Shown here: in pieces, positions 18,889-27,511 of the stretch
Numbering within the stretch: the stretch's first letter is position 1
How the letters are laid out: each line of letters begins with the position of its first letter
Assembly (NCBI GenBank): GCA_027490195.1
Contig: JAIXYN010000069.1
Span: 1-64,000 of the forward strand
DNA from: Verrucomicrobiaceae bacterium
GTDB taxonomy: Bacteria; Verrucomicrobiota; Verrucomicrobiia; Verrucomicrobiales; Verrucomicrobiaceae
Length of the DNA: 64,000 nucleotides
Reading direction: 5' to 3'
Translations under genes and position numbers: made by a program
Notes under the pieces: model-generated
The model's database searches: none
Told to the model about the DNA's origin: nothing
The model's input: only the letters and a program-made list of their open reading frames with translations

Positions 18889-21135
18889 ATGAACTTCCGC
18901 CTGCTTTGTCTCCTGCTGGCTACCCTCCTGGGGACCCCATCCACTCATGCTGCTGGTGATCCCGCGCAGCTGACGCTGGCCTCCATTTTCACCGACGAAG
19001 AGTACAAGGAGGAAAAACTGGAGGCCCTGCACTGGAGCACGAAGGGGGAGTATTATTTTTCTCTCGAACCGCTCGGCAAGGACAAGGATGGTAAAGAAAT
19101 TCCCGGCAAAGATCTTGTCCGGCATGAGGTTGCCACAGGCCTGCAGACGATCATCGCTTCAGCGAAAACTCTGACGGCTCCTGGCGAAAAGAAGCCGCTG
19201 AGCGTGGACAGCTTCGAGTTCTCCAAGGACGAGTCGCAGGTGCTGCTGTTTGCCAACACGCGCAAGGTCTGGCGCAAGAACACGCGTGGCGACTACTGGG
19301 TGCTGAATGTGGCGACCGGAGCTCTGCGTAAGCTAGGCGGAGATGCCGCGCCTGCGACGCTGATGTTTACCAGGTTTTCACCCGATGGCAGCCGCGTGGC
19401 TTATGTGCAGAAGAACAACCTGTACGTGCAAAATCTGGCGGACATGAAGATCACTGCGCTGACGGCGGATGGCTCCGCCACGCTCATCAATGGCACTTCC
19501 GACTGGGTGAACGAGGAAGAGTTGGATTTGCGCGATGGCTTTCGCTGGAGCCCCGATAGCGCGCGCTTGTTGTTCTGGCAGTTTAATACCCAGGACGTGA
19601 AGCGCTTCACCTTGGTCAATCATGCGGATGGGCGCTATCCGCGCATCACCTCGTTTCCTTATCCCAAGGCGGGTGAGAAAAACTCCGCCACGCGTCTCGG
19701 TTTGGTGTCTGTATCAGGAGGTGGTATCACATGGCTGACCGTGCCGGGAGATCCGCGTGAGCATTACCTGCCCCATGCCGAATGGACGCCGGATGGCAAG
19801 GCAGTGCTGCTGCAGCAGTTCAACCGCTTGCAAAACACACTGCATGTCATGCGCGCAGATCCTGCCACGGGGGCCACGCAGCTGGTGCTCACGGAGACCG
19901 ACAAAGCCTGGGTGGACAACAAGAACACCATTCGCTGGATCGGTGAGGATTTCCTCTGGCTCAGCGAGCGCAGCGGCTGGCGCCATGCCTATCGCGCCAC
20001 CTTGGGGGGTGAAGTGACTGCCATCACGCAGGGTGAGTTTGATGTCATTGACGTCAAACAGGTCGATGCCAAAGGCGGATGGCTTTACTATGATGCCTCT
20101 CCCACCAATGCCACGCAGAGGTATCTTTATCGCAGCAGTCTCAAGGGCGGCGAGCCACAGCGGCTTTCGCCCGCAGATCAGCCGGGTACGCACAACTACA
20201 ACATGACCGAGGATGCGCAGTGGGCGGTGCATACGTACTCGACCGCGATCTCGCCACCTGTGATTCAGTTGGTCTCTCTGCCTGATCACAAAACGATGCG
20301 TGTGCTCAAGTCGCAGGGCAAGCTGCTTGAAAAACTGGCCGCACTCAAGCTGCCGAAAGTCGAGTTCATGCGCGTGGACATTGGCGGTGGCGTCTCATGC
20401 GATGCTCTTTGCATCACCGCGCAGGATTTGGACAAGTCGCGCAAACACCCGCTGCTCATGCATGTCTATGGCGAGCCCGCAGGGCAGACCGTGCGCGATG
20501 CCTGGAGCGGGCAGCGTGGGCTCTGGCACTGGATGCTGGCGCAGCAGGGCTATGTGGTCGCCAGCGTGGACACACGCGGCACGCCGAGCCCGCGCGGACG
20601 TGACTGGCGCAAGAGCATCCATTTTCAGCTGGGTATCATGAACTCCAGGGAAGAGGCGGCAGCCACGAAGGCATTGCTGGAGCGCTTCACGTTTCTTGAT
20701 CCGAAGCGTGTGGGCATCTGGGGCTGGAGCGGCGGCGGCAGCAGCAGTTTGGACGCCATCTTCCGCTACCCCGATCTTTATCAAACTGCCATGGCCGTGG
20801 CCCCTGTGCCAGACCGCCAGCTCTATGACACCATCTATGAAGAGCGCTACATGGGGCTGCCCAAGACCAATGCGGAAGGTTATCGACTCGGCTCTCCCAT
20901 CACCCATGCAGCGGCTTTGAAGGGGAATCTGCTCATCGTTCACGGCACGGGCGATGACAACGTGCACTACCAGGGCACGGAGAAGCTCATCAACGAACTC
21001 GTCGCTAAAAACAAACACTTCAGCGTCATGCCCTATCCCAATCGTGACCACGCCATCAACACCGGCAAAGGCACTCAGCGTCATCTTTATGAGATGATGA
21101 CGAACTACCTGCATCAGCATCTCCCAGTGAACTGA
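18889..21135 (+). CDS. dipeptidyl peptidase IV-type serine peptidase (S9B)
   Basis: A 748-residue exported prolyl-dipeptidyl peptidase. The ATG at 18889 gives a signal peptide (LLCLLLATLLGTPSTHAAG); ATG at 18871 is an alternative. An eight-bladed propeller occupies roughly residues 40-490, including the substrate-anchoring glutamates in DWVNEEELD (residues 205-212). The C-terminal alpha/beta hydrolase has nucleophile Ser614 in GWSGGG, Asp689 in HGTGDDNVH and His721 in NRDHAI; the spacing matches family S9B. It likely cleaves X-Pro dipeptides from peptides in the periplasm. It stands 113 bases after the unknown paralogue pair and may have its own promoter. Confidence 0.93.
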   Translation: MNFRLLCLLLATLLGTPSTHAAGDPAQLTLASIFTDEEYKEEKLEALHWSTKGEYYFSLEPLGKDKDGKEIPGKDLVRHEVATGLQTIIASAKTLTAPGEKKPLSVDSFEFSKDESQVLLFANTRKVWRKNTRGDYWVLNVATGALRKLGGDAAPATLMFTRFSPDGSRVAYVQKNNLYVQNLADMKITALTADGSATLINGTSDWVNEEELDLRDGFRWSPDSARLLFWQFNTQDVKRFTLVNHADGRYPRITSFPYPKAGEKNSATRLGLVSVSGGGITWLTVPGDPREHYLPHAEWTPDGKAVLLQQFNRLQNTLHVMRADPATGATQLVLTETDKAWVDNKNTIRWIGEDFLWLSERSGWRHAYRATLGGEVTAITQGEFDVIDVKQVDAKGGWLYYDASPTNATQRYLYRSSLKGGEPQRLSPADQPGTHNYNMTEDAQWAVHTYSTAISPPVIQLVSLPDHKTMRVLKSQGKLLEKLAALKLPKVEFMRVDIGGGVSCDALCITAQDLDKSRKHPLLMHVYGEPAGQTVRDAWSGQRGLWHWMLAQQGYVVASVDTRGTPSPRGRDWRKSIHFQLGIMNSREEAAATKALLERFTFLDPKRVGIWGWSGGGSSSLDAIFRYPDLYQTAMAVAPVPDRQLYDTIYEERYMGLPKTNAEGYRLGSPITHAAALKGNLLIVHGTGDDNVHYQGTEKLINELVAKNKHFSVMPYPNRDHAINTGKGTQRHLYEMMTNYLHQHLPVN

Positions 21136-21216
21136 TTTTTCCGTTTCACGAGCAGGGCGCGCGCCTAGCAGAAGGAGGTTGAATGTTCAGCGCCAAGGAA
21201 GAAGATGGAAAGATGA

Positions 21217-22488
21217 ATGACACATAAACTAACCATGCCTGGCATTGCAGGAGACGCCATCAGACGGGCCTTCATGCTGGGGGTGTGCATCTCAGCCTGC
21301 GGAGTTGTCTTCTACCCCGGCCCGGCTGGTATCACTTTTGCAGGAGGGTTTTTCATCAATGGAGCTGTACTTGAGCCTGCGATGCAAGAGAAAGTGAAGG
21401 CAGCGCTGCTCAAGCTCAAGGAAGCTCCAGCGGACATAGCTGCAATCGAGGTGCTGCTGTCCGTCGAGCCCCAAGTGGTGAAGACTGTGGGGACCAACCA
21501 ACACTTTTCCGGCAATGATCCGCTGCGAAACGAAGCATTGCAATGGTGCCAGACTTTGCAGCCAGTGGAGGTGTTGGTCGCCTGCCTCGACAAGGGGTCT
21601 GACGCAGCCATTCACTGGGCGCTGCGGCAAATCGTCTGGCGCAGTAGCAACGGTGGGTTTGATGAAAAAAGTCAGGCGCGGCTGATGCCCGGCATCGAGA
21701 AGGCGCTGGTAAAATCAGCGCCTGCGACGCGTGCGCAAGCCGTCCGGACCCTGGTAAACTGCCTGCCGTCTGAACGAAGGCTTTCGTTTCTCAAAGGCTT
21801 GCTCAAGGATCAGCCAGACGAAGTGATTGCGGCAGTCATCGAGGGACTGGCACCCATTCACGAGATCATTCCGGAGATCGAGGTCATCGTTAGCAAGTGG
21901 TTGAAAACTGCGGAGGACCCTATGTTATTGAATGCCTGCTGCAGTTACTGGTGGCTGGCGAAGGGACGCCAATCCGAGGCTGCCGTGAATGCGGATGAGA
22001 TCGCGCCCTTTGAACGGCTTGCCGCGCATGCGGATGCCACGGTGCGGGGTTCTGTGACGCGTGCCCTTTCTGGTGAGACCATCGCAGACCAGCCGCGTGC
22101 GGTGGCAATCTTGCTGCGCCTCACGTCCGACAAGGATTCTTTGGTGCAATGGCACGCCGTGCGTTCCTTGCGCCATGCCAACACTCTGGAGGTGAATGCC
22201 CGGCTGCGTGAGATCTTTGCTGCGCCCCCGTCATTGGACCTCAGGGCAGCTGCGATTGAGGTATTGGGCGTGTTCGGGAAGGAAAATCTTCCACTCCTAG
22301 TGGAGGCGGCAAAAACTGACCCTGAGCCGGGGGTGAGACAGAATGCGGTCTATGCCCTGCGGATGATCGGAACGCCTGAGGCGGGTGCGGCCCTGGAGGT
22401 GGCGGTAAAGGATGCCGATGCGAATGTGCAGAGAGAAGCTCGTGAGCAGCTTGAGTGGTACCGAAAAGAGCACTCGAAGAAGCCGTGA
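21217..22488 (+). CDS. HEAT-repeat protein with N-terminal membrane/signal segment
   Basis: A 423-residue protein. Residues about 18-50 are hydrophobic (FMLGVCISACGVVFYPGPAG) and may be a signal anchor. The remaining part is helical, with clear HEAT/PBS-lyase-like repeats from about residue 250 to the end: RLAAHADATVRGSVTRAL, LTSDKDSLVQWHAVRSL, AAKTDPEPGVRQNAVYALR and AVKDADANVQREAREQL. Such repeats make protein-binding scaffolds; no enzyme motif is present. It is preceded by an AT-poor spacer of 80 bases and faces the prfA gene tail to tail with 18 bases between. The precise start is uncertain; an ATG at 21235 is also possible. Confidence 0.75.
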   Translation: MTHKLTMPGIAGDAIRRAFMLGVCISACGVVFYPGPAGITFAGGFFINGAVLEPAMQEKVKAALLKLKEAPADIAAIEVLLSVEPQVVKTVGTNQHFSGNDPLRNEALQWCQTLQPVEVLVACLDKGSDAAIHWALRQIVWRSSNGGFDEKSQARLMPGIEKALVKSAPATRAQAVRTLVNCLPSERRLSFLKGLLKDQPDEVIAAVIEGLAPIHEIIPEIEVIVSKWLKTAEDPMLLNACCSYWWLAKGRQSEAAVNADEIAPFERLAAHADATVRGSVTRALSGETIADQPRAVAILLRLTSDKDSLVQWHAVRSLRHANTLEVNARLREIFAAPPSLDLRAAAIEVLGVFGKENLPLLVEAAKTDPEPGVRQNAVYALRMIGTPEAGAALEVAVKDADANVQREAREQLEWYRKEHSKKP

Positions 22489-22506
22489 GAGGCACGGGTT
22501 ACGCCA

Positions 22507-23586
22507 TCACGTCAGCCCAGCCTCAGCCAGACGCTCTTTCAGATCACTGGCCAGCAGGGCTTGAAGGATGCCCTCGACGCGGCCTTCCATGAATTGATCG
22601 AGGTTGTAGAGCGTGAGTTCGATGCGGTGATCGGTGACGCGGTTCTGTGGGTAGTTGTAGGTGCGGATCTTTTCCTCGCGCCCGCCGCTGCCGACCAGGC
22701 TTTTGCGGTTGGCGGAATACTTGGCGGCTTCTTCTTGTTGCTTCTTTTCCAGCAAGCGAGAGCGCAGAATACTGAGGGCCTTTTCCTTGTTCTTGATCTG
22801 GCTGCGGCCGTCCTGACAGCGGACGATAGTGCCGGTGGGAATGTGCAGCACCTGCACGGCGGAGTCCGTGGTGTTCACGCCCTGACCGCCTGCGCCGGAG
22901 GAGCGGCAGACTTCGATGCGGACTTCTTCGGACTTGAGTTCGAAATCGACTTCCTCGGCCTCGGGCATCACGGCCACGGTGGCGGCAGAGGTATGGATGC
23001 GGCCCTGCGCTTCGGTGGCGGGAACGCGCTGCACGCGATGCACACCGCTTTCGTATTTCATGACGCGGTAGACGTCTTCACCGCTGATCTTGACGATGAC
23101 TTCCTTGAACCCGCCGACTTCGGAGGGACTGGTGTCCAGCGATTCAATCTTCCAGCCACGGCCTTCCGCAAAGCGCGAGTACATGCGCAGCAGATCGGCG
23201 GCAAAGAGCGAGGCTTCATCACCGCCGGTGCCGGCGCGGATTTCGAGAATGATGTCGCGGCCTTCCAGCGGATCCGGCGGCAGAATGGATTCCTGGATGG
23301 CCTTTTCGAGATCCACGAGGCGCTGCTCCAGCACGGGGATTTCCGCAGCGGCCATCTCGGCGAATTCCTTGTCCTCCTGCGACTTGGCCATGACACGGCT
23401 CTCAGCCAGTTCCACCTGGGTTTTCTCAAACGAGTCCCATGAGGTCAGCAGGTTTTGCAGGCTGCGGTGTTCGCGCAGCATGTCGCCCGCCTTCTTGGCA
23501 TCGTCGTAGAAATTGGGGCGGCCGATGATGTCTTCGAGATCGGCGAAGCGGGTGCGTTTACCGGCGATGACGCCTGAGTAGTCCAT
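22507..23586 (-). CDS. prfA: peptide chain release factor 1
   Basis: A 359-residue class I release factor that recognises UAA and UAG and triggers peptide release. The GGQ loop appears in SGAGGQGVNTTDSAVQ, with the following HIPTGTIVRCQDGRSQ block typical of the family. The anticodon-like region contains the PATEAQGRIHTS block (RF1 family P-x-T type). The residue after GGQ is glycine where histidine is common, a tolerated variant. It ends 18 bases from the convergent HEAT gene. Upstream lie a REP-like hairpin and the terminator of rpmE, so it probably has its own promoter. Confidence 0.96.
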   Translation of the reverse strand: MDYSGVIAGKRTRFADLEDIIGRPNFYDDAKKAGDMLREHRSLQNLLTSWDSFEKTQVELAESRVMAKSQEDKEFAEMAAAEIPVLEQRLVDLEKAIQESILPPDPLEGRDIILEIRAGTGGDEASLFAADLLRMYSRFAEGRGWKIESLDTSPSEVGGFKEVIVKISGEDVYRVMKYESGVHRVQRVPATEAQGRIHTSAATVAVMPEAEEVDFELKSEEVRIEVCRSSGAGGQGVNTTDSAVQVLHIPTGTIVRCQDGRSQIKNKEKALSILRSRLLEKKQQEEAAKYSANRKSLVGSGGREEKIRTYNYPQNRVTDHRIELTLYNLDQFMEGRVEGILQALLASDLKERLAEAGLT

Positions 23587-23597
23587 GAGAAGAAGAG

Positions 23598-23665
23598 GGA
23601 ATGACGAATGACGAAATCAGAATGACGAATGCAGGGCGGCCAAGGTGACGGGGTCTCTGACCCCG
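23598..23665. repeat. direct-repeat tract and adjoining small hairpin upstream of prfA
   Basis: At 23598-23632 the word aatgacgaat recurs with one-base changes (three to four copies). At 23649-23665 follows a hairpin with arms CGGGGTC and GACCCCG and a TCT loop. The tract resembles the dispersed intergenic repeats seen in verrucomicrobial and planctomycete genomes. A related piece lies at 58378-58405. Function unknown. Confidence 0.5.
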
Positions 23666-23732
23666 CGTCTGGATAAGCGAAGCGATAACAGGGGGGCTTT
23701 TGCCGACGGGCGCGGTGTTCGAGCTGCGCTGA

Positions 23733-23774
23733 GCAAAAGAAAACGGTGTCCAGCACGAGGCATGGACACCGTTT
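23733..23774 (-). terminator. intrinsic terminator after rpmE
   Basis: Arms 23741-23751 (AAACGGTGTCC) and 23764-23774 (its exact complement) form an 11-bp stem with a 12-base loop. On the minus strand the stem is followed by TTCTTTTGC, so termination is in the direction of rpmE, whose stop codon lies 24 bases upstream of the stem. Confidence 0.8.
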
Positions 23775-23797
23775 GACTAAAAACAGGGGGCTGTGAG

Positions 23798-24064
23798 CTA
23801 CGCTTCGGCAGCAACTTCGGCGGCAGGAGCAGCGGCTTCGAGCTTCGGAGCGGTGCGGCGGGCGCGGACGGAACCGTAGCGCTGGGCGAACTTGTCTACA
23901 CGGCCGGCGGTGTCGATGAAGCGCTGTTCACCGGTGAAATACGGGTGGCAGGCGGAGCAGATGCCGATACGAAGGTTTGGCACGGTCGAGATCGTGTTGT
24001 ACACGGCACCGCAGGTGCAAGTGATCGTCGTCTCGGTGGTCTTGGGATGGATGTTTTCTTTCAT
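23798..24064 (-). CDS. rpmE: 50S ribosomal protein L31 (zinc-binding form)
   Basis: An 88-residue L31. The N-terminus MKENIHPK, and four cysteines at residues 16, 18, 36 and 39 (CTC and CSAC followed by HPYFTG) identify the zinc-binding C+ type, usually expressed under zinc-replete conditions. The QRFIDTAGRVDKF block is typical. Beyond about residue 68 the protein has an Ala/Glu-rich tail that is longer than usual. It is followed by an intrinsic terminator and then prfA on the same strand, a common bacterial gene order. Confidence 0.95.
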   Translation of the reverse strand: MKENIHPKTTETTITCTCGAVYNTISTVPNLRIGICSACHPYFTGEQRFIDTAGRVDKFAQRYGSVRARRTAPKLEAAAPAAEVAAEA

Positions 24065-24280
24065 GGTGGTGGGGAACCACGTGGTCAGGCGAGGCGTGGA
24101 ATGCTGCTTTCACCGGGGCGTGGGGGAGAGCAGATTAGTGGATTTTGAGGGATGGTCAAGAGGGGAGTGGGATGGGAAATCATCCTCACTCATGCCGGTT
24201 CCTCAGAACGCCAGCCCTCCCTGCAGCTCGCTCGGGCAGCCGTGGCTTGCCCCAGCCTGTTTTTGTTCTATTCTTGAGGG

Positions 24281-24520
24281 ATGACAATCACCCTTCCAGA
24301 CGATCCTGCTCTCGCCTCCTTGGGGGAGGAAGAAATCCGCATGGATCTGGCTTGCGGAGCATATGCCGCCGGGCATCTCTCCCGCCAGCTGGCGGCCGAT
24401 GTCGCCGGTGTCAGTCGTTTCGATTTTGATCAGGCGCTCTATGCAAGGCGCATTCCCTCCTTCACTGAGGAAATGCTGGCACATGACTTGGAAACCCTCC
24501 GCGAGCTTGGCAGCAGGTGA
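24281..24520 (+). CDS. UPF0175 family antitoxin
   Basis: A 79-residue protein of the UPF0175 type: MTITLPDDP at the start, an EEEIRMDLACGAYAAGHLSRQLAADVAGVSRFDFDQAL-like helical core (shown here in part), and the ending AHDLETLRELGSR. UPF0175 proteins are predicted helix-turn-helix antitoxins paired with PIN toxins of the DUF3368 family, which is exactly the next gene, overlapping by four bases. It likely neutralises the toxin and represses the pair's promoter. Confidence 0.82.
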   Translation: MTITLPDDPALASLGEEEIRMDLACGAYAAGHLSRQLAADVAGVSRFDFDQALYARRIPSFTEEMLAHDLETLRELGSR

Positions 24521-25008
24521 TTGTCGTCGCGGACACCTCCGTGATACTTAATCTCTGCTTCTTGGAGCAGCAGGATTTGCTGCATACGCTATTCGGAACC
24601 GTCTATGCCCCTCTTCAAGTGGAGGCAGAATTTCAGCGGCTCGCGGCTTCTGACCGGCGTTTTCTGGGACTGGTGTACCCAGGTTTTATAAAGCGTGCCA
24701 ACCCGCAAAGTGTGCATCATTCTTGGGCGCATTCTCCGGTTCTTCATGCAGGGGAAATCGCAGCGCTCTCCTTGGCGCTGGAACTGGGCGCGGATTTGGT
24801 GCTCATGGACGAGGCTGAGGGGCGTGCCGTTGCCACCTCGCTGCAACTGACCACTATGGGGTTGCTTGGCATCTTGATCCAGGCCAGACAACGCGACTTC
24901 ATACCTGCCGTGGCCCCCTTGCTGGAGCGACTTCAGCAGGAAGCTCGTTTCTGGATCGCGCAACCACTGCGAGATGCCGTGCTGCGTGCTGCTGGCGAAA
25001 ACGTCTGA
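24517..25008 (+). CDS. PIN-domain ribonuclease toxin (DUF3368 type)
   Basis: A 163-residue PIN-fold protein starting with GTG at 24517, which overlaps the antitoxin stop (GTGA), implying coupled translation. Acidic residues that would bind metal are visible: Asp6 in VVADTSVILNL, Glu in HAGEIAALSLA and Asp in ADLVLMDEAEGR. The pattern matches DUF3368, the usual UPF0175 partner. Expected role: a toxin cleaving RNA when the antitoxin is lost. The catalytic acids appear intact, so the module may be functional. Confidence 0.85.
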   Translation: MIVVADTSVILNLCFLEQQDLLHTLFGTVYAPLQVEAEFQRLAASDRRFLGLVYPGFIKRANPQSVHHSWAHSPVLHAGEIAALSLALELGADLVLMDEAEGRAVATSLQLTTMGLLGILIQARQRDFIPAVAPLLERLQQEARFWIAQPLRDAVLRAAGENV

Positions 25009-25081
25009 CACCCTTGAGCAGCCCTTCGAGTACTCAACCCGCTGATAACTCCGCCCCCGTGGCTGCGTTACCGCGCACACC

Positions 25082-26905
25082 ATGATCCACCGCCTTTGTT
25101 TTCTCTTTGCGTTCGTCGTTTGCTCCCAGCTCCATGCGGCTCCGCCGAATGTGGTGGTGATGCTGGCGGATGATTCGGGGTGGGGGGATTATTCGATTCA
25201 TGGCAATACGAACCTGAAAACGCCGAACATCGATTCGCTGGCAAAGTCGGGGGCGCGGTTTGACCGCTTTTTCGTCTGTGCGCTGTGTGCGCCCACGCGG
25301 GGCGAGTTTCTTACGGGGCGGTACCATTCACGCGGCGGTGTGAAGGGCGTTTCGACGGGGTTGGAGCGGCTGAACACGGACGAGAAGACCATCGCGGACA
25401 GTTTTCTGGCTGCGGGTTATTCCACGGGTGCGTTTGGGAAGTGGCACAATGGAAGCCAGTGGCCCTACCACCCGAATGCGCGCGGATTTCAAGAATATGT
25501 GGGCTACACGGCGGGCCACTGGGGCGAGTATTTTGACCCGCCGCTGGAGCACAATGGGAAGATGTTCCGCGCCAAGGGATTCATCGTCGATGTGCTGGTG
25601 GGGAAGGCGATGGAGTTTATCGAAACCAACCGCGAAAAGCCGTTTTTCTGCTACATCCCGCTGACGACCCCGCACTCGCCTTTCAGCGTGCCGGACGAGC
25701 ATTGGGACAAGTTCAAAGACTCCCCGGTGGCGATGCGGGGTATCGAGGGTGAGAAGGAGGATCTCGCCGTGAGCCGCACGGTGCTGGCCATGATGGACAA
25801 CATCGACCTGAATGTGGGGAAGGTACTGAAGAAACTCGATGATTTGAAACTGAGCGAGAACACCATCGTGGTCTATTTCAGCGACAACGGCCCCAACAGC
25901 CCCCGCTGGAACGGCGGCATGAAGGGGAAAAAGGGCGTCACGGATGAAGGCGGGGTGCGCTCGGCGCTGTTCATGCGCTGGCCGGAGAAGATCAAGCAAG
26001 GCAGCACTATCACGCCGATTGCCGGGGCGATCGACCTGCTGCCGACGCTGACTTCGCTGGCGGGTGTGAAATTGGTGAGTACGAAGCCGCTGGATGGCTT
26101 GGATTTATCCAACCTGCTGCTCGGCGGTGAGTGGAAGCGCGGGCCTCGCGAACTCATGAATTACAATGGCGGAAAGCTCAGCGTGCGTTCGCAGACGCAC
26201 CGACTCGATGCGAGCGGCGCGTTGTTTGACATGGTGGCCGACCCAAATCAGACGAAGGACATCACGGCTGCGCAGCCGCAGATCGCTGCCGAACTCGCCG
26301 CCAAGGCCACGGCCTGGCACCAGGAGGTGTTTGGTAAGCCGTATGTATCTGCTCCTGCCGGTGCCAAAGGCAAGGGGCAGGGTAAGGCCAAGGGGAAAAA
26401 TCCGGGTGCGGAACCCTTCGCGGATGACCGGCCTTACCCGGTGGGCTACACCGAGTTTCCGATCACCCTGCTGCCTGCGCGCGATGGCATCCCGCATGGC
26501 GAGGTGAAGCGTAGTTCCGGAGCGCCGAACTGTTCCTACTTCGTGAACTGGAAGACGAAGGATGATGCCATGACTTGGGACATCGACGTCCACACCGCAG
26601 GTGACTATGAGGTGAGCATTGATTACGTCTGCCCGGAGGCCGATGCGGGAGCGACAGTGGAACTGAATTTCGATGGGGCTAAAACGACGGGCAAGGTTAC
26701 TCCAGGCTGGTATCCGCGTCTGCTGGATGATCAGGACCGTGCCTCACGCAAAGGTGAGAGCTACATGCGCGATTTTCACAGCCTGCCGCTTGGCACGATC
26801 AAGCTGCCTGCCAAGCGTGGTCTGCTCACGTTGCGTGCCCTGGAAATCCCAGGGCAGACGGTCATGGAAGTGCGGCGTGTGACGCTGACACTCAAGACAA
26901 ACTGA
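25082..26905 (+). CDS. exported sulfatase with C-terminal accessory domain
   Basis: A 607-residue sulfatase; signal peptide to about residue 19. Metal ligands Asp30-Asp31 in MLADDSGWGD and the SDNGPN block are present. The nucleophile is Cys69 in CAPTR, the CxPxR signature that needs conversion to formylglycine by a sulfatase-modifying enzyme (not in this window). Residues 427-445 form a Lys/Gly linker (KGKGQGKAKGKN), followed by a ~150-residue beta-rich domain (DVHTAGDYEVSIDYVC) that resembles carbohydrate-binding appendages. It probably desulfates a polysaccharide in the periplasm or outside. The first third uses more G-ending codons than the rest. Confidence 0.92.
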   Translation: MIHRLCFLFAFVVCSQLHAAPPNVVVMLADDSGWGDYSIHGNTNLKTPNIDSLAKSGARFDRFFVCALCAPTRGEFLTGRYHSRGGVKGVSTGLERLNTDEKTIADSFLAAGYSTGAFGKWHNGSQWPYHPNARGFQEYVGYTAGHWGEYFDPPLEHNGKMFRAKGFIVDVLVGKAMEFIETNREKPFFCYIPLTTPHSPFSVPDEHWDKFKDSPVAMRGIEGEKEDLAVSRTVLAMMDNIDLNVGKVLKKLDDLKLSENTIVVYFSDNGPNSPRWNGGMKGKKGVTDEGGVRSALFMRWPEKIKQGSTITPIAGAIDLLPTLTSLAGVKLVSTKPLDGLDLSNLLLGGEWKRGPRELMNYNGGKLSVRSQTHRLDASGALFDMVADPNQTKDITAAQPQIAAELAAKATAWHQEVFGKPYVSAPAGAKGKGQGKAKGKNPGAEPFADDRPYPVGYTEFPITLLPARDGIPHGEVKRSSGAPNCSYFVNWKTKDDAMTWDIDVHTAGDYEVSIDYVCPEADAGATVELNFDGAKTTGKVTPGWYPRLLDDQDRASRKGESYMRDFHSLPLGTIKLPAKRGLLTLRALEIPGQTVMEVRRVTLTLKTN

Positions 26906-26973
26906 TTCATGGCATGATTCCTGATGTTGAATTAATGGTCTAACCAAGGAGATTCCCCCAAACCAACCCCTTC

Positions 26974-27393
26974 ATGAAATTGTTCCGCGCCTTTTTTCTC
27001 GTTCTTGCCCCGTTGTTTCTGGCTGCCTGTGGCTCCATCTCCCCCGTGCCTTCAGGTACTTCAGGGATCGTGATCGGTCCGAATGAAATCCGCGAATGCG
27101 GCCAGGGGAAGGTGCAATTTCCAGCTGGGGTGTACACAGCTGAGGTCGTGTCTGAAAAAGGCACGTATTACCTGGCACCCGAACTCATCCGGACCAAGGG
27201 GGTGCTCATGGGGCGTGCCGAGCGGGGGGGCATTTTTGTTTCCAACGCACCCGGAAACCCGCAGGCAGCCTGGTTTGGCGAATTGAGTGACACCGTGGAA
27301 GAAAAGCCAAGCACGCTGTTTGCGGCTGTTGGCATCAAAGCTCCGAAATTGTGGCCCTACACTCCACGGATTCCCTTTCAGACGAAAAAGTGA
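26974..27393 (+). CDS. small lipoprotein, function unknown
   Basis: A 139-residue protein with a lipoprotein leader: a hydrophobic stretch FFLVLAPLFLAAC with a lipobox LAAC, so Cys19 is the likely lipidated residue. The mature part is short and beta-rich (VQFPAGVYTAEVVSEKGTYYL), with no family I recognise. It lies 68 bases after the sulfatase on the same strand and has its own near-start spacer; membership in the same transcript is possible. Confidence 0.7.
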   Translation: MKLFRAFFLVLAPLFLAACGSISPVPSGTSGIVIGPNEIRECGQGKVQFPAGVYTAEVVSEKGTYYLAPELIRTKGVLMGRAERGGIFVSNAPGNPQAAWFGELSDTVEEKPSTLFAAVGIKAPKLWPYTPRIPFQTKK

Positions 27394-27452
27394 TTTCTGC
27401 GTTCTTTGACTGACATTCCCCCCACATGTGGAGGATTCAAAGGTAAGTACTT

Positions 27453-27466
27453 TGACTGATCGGTCA
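27453..27466. promoter_or_regulatory. possible TetR-type operator
   Basis: The sequence TGACTGATCGGTCA pairs with itself at 12 of 14 positions, the size and TGAC/GTCA half-sites typical of TetR-family operators. It sits just upstream of the possible promoter of the transglutaminase-like gene. The word ctttgactga also occurs at 27404, so there may be a second half-site. Confidence 0.4.
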
Positions 27467-27473
27467 GTTTTCG

Positions 27474-27501
27474 TTGCGTAAATCGCTATAAAAACTATAA
27501 T
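27474..27501 (+). promoter_or_regulatory. possible sigma-70 type promoter, near-leaderless
   Basis: A perfect -10 hexamer TATAAT at 27496-27501 with a weak -35 (TTGCGT, 27474-27479) 16 bases before it. The ATG of the downstream gene is at 27512, so the transcript would have almost no leader. No Shine-Dalgarno-like tract is seen before the ATG, which fits. Confidence 0.4.
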
Positions 27502-27511
27502 TTGAGGCGAT

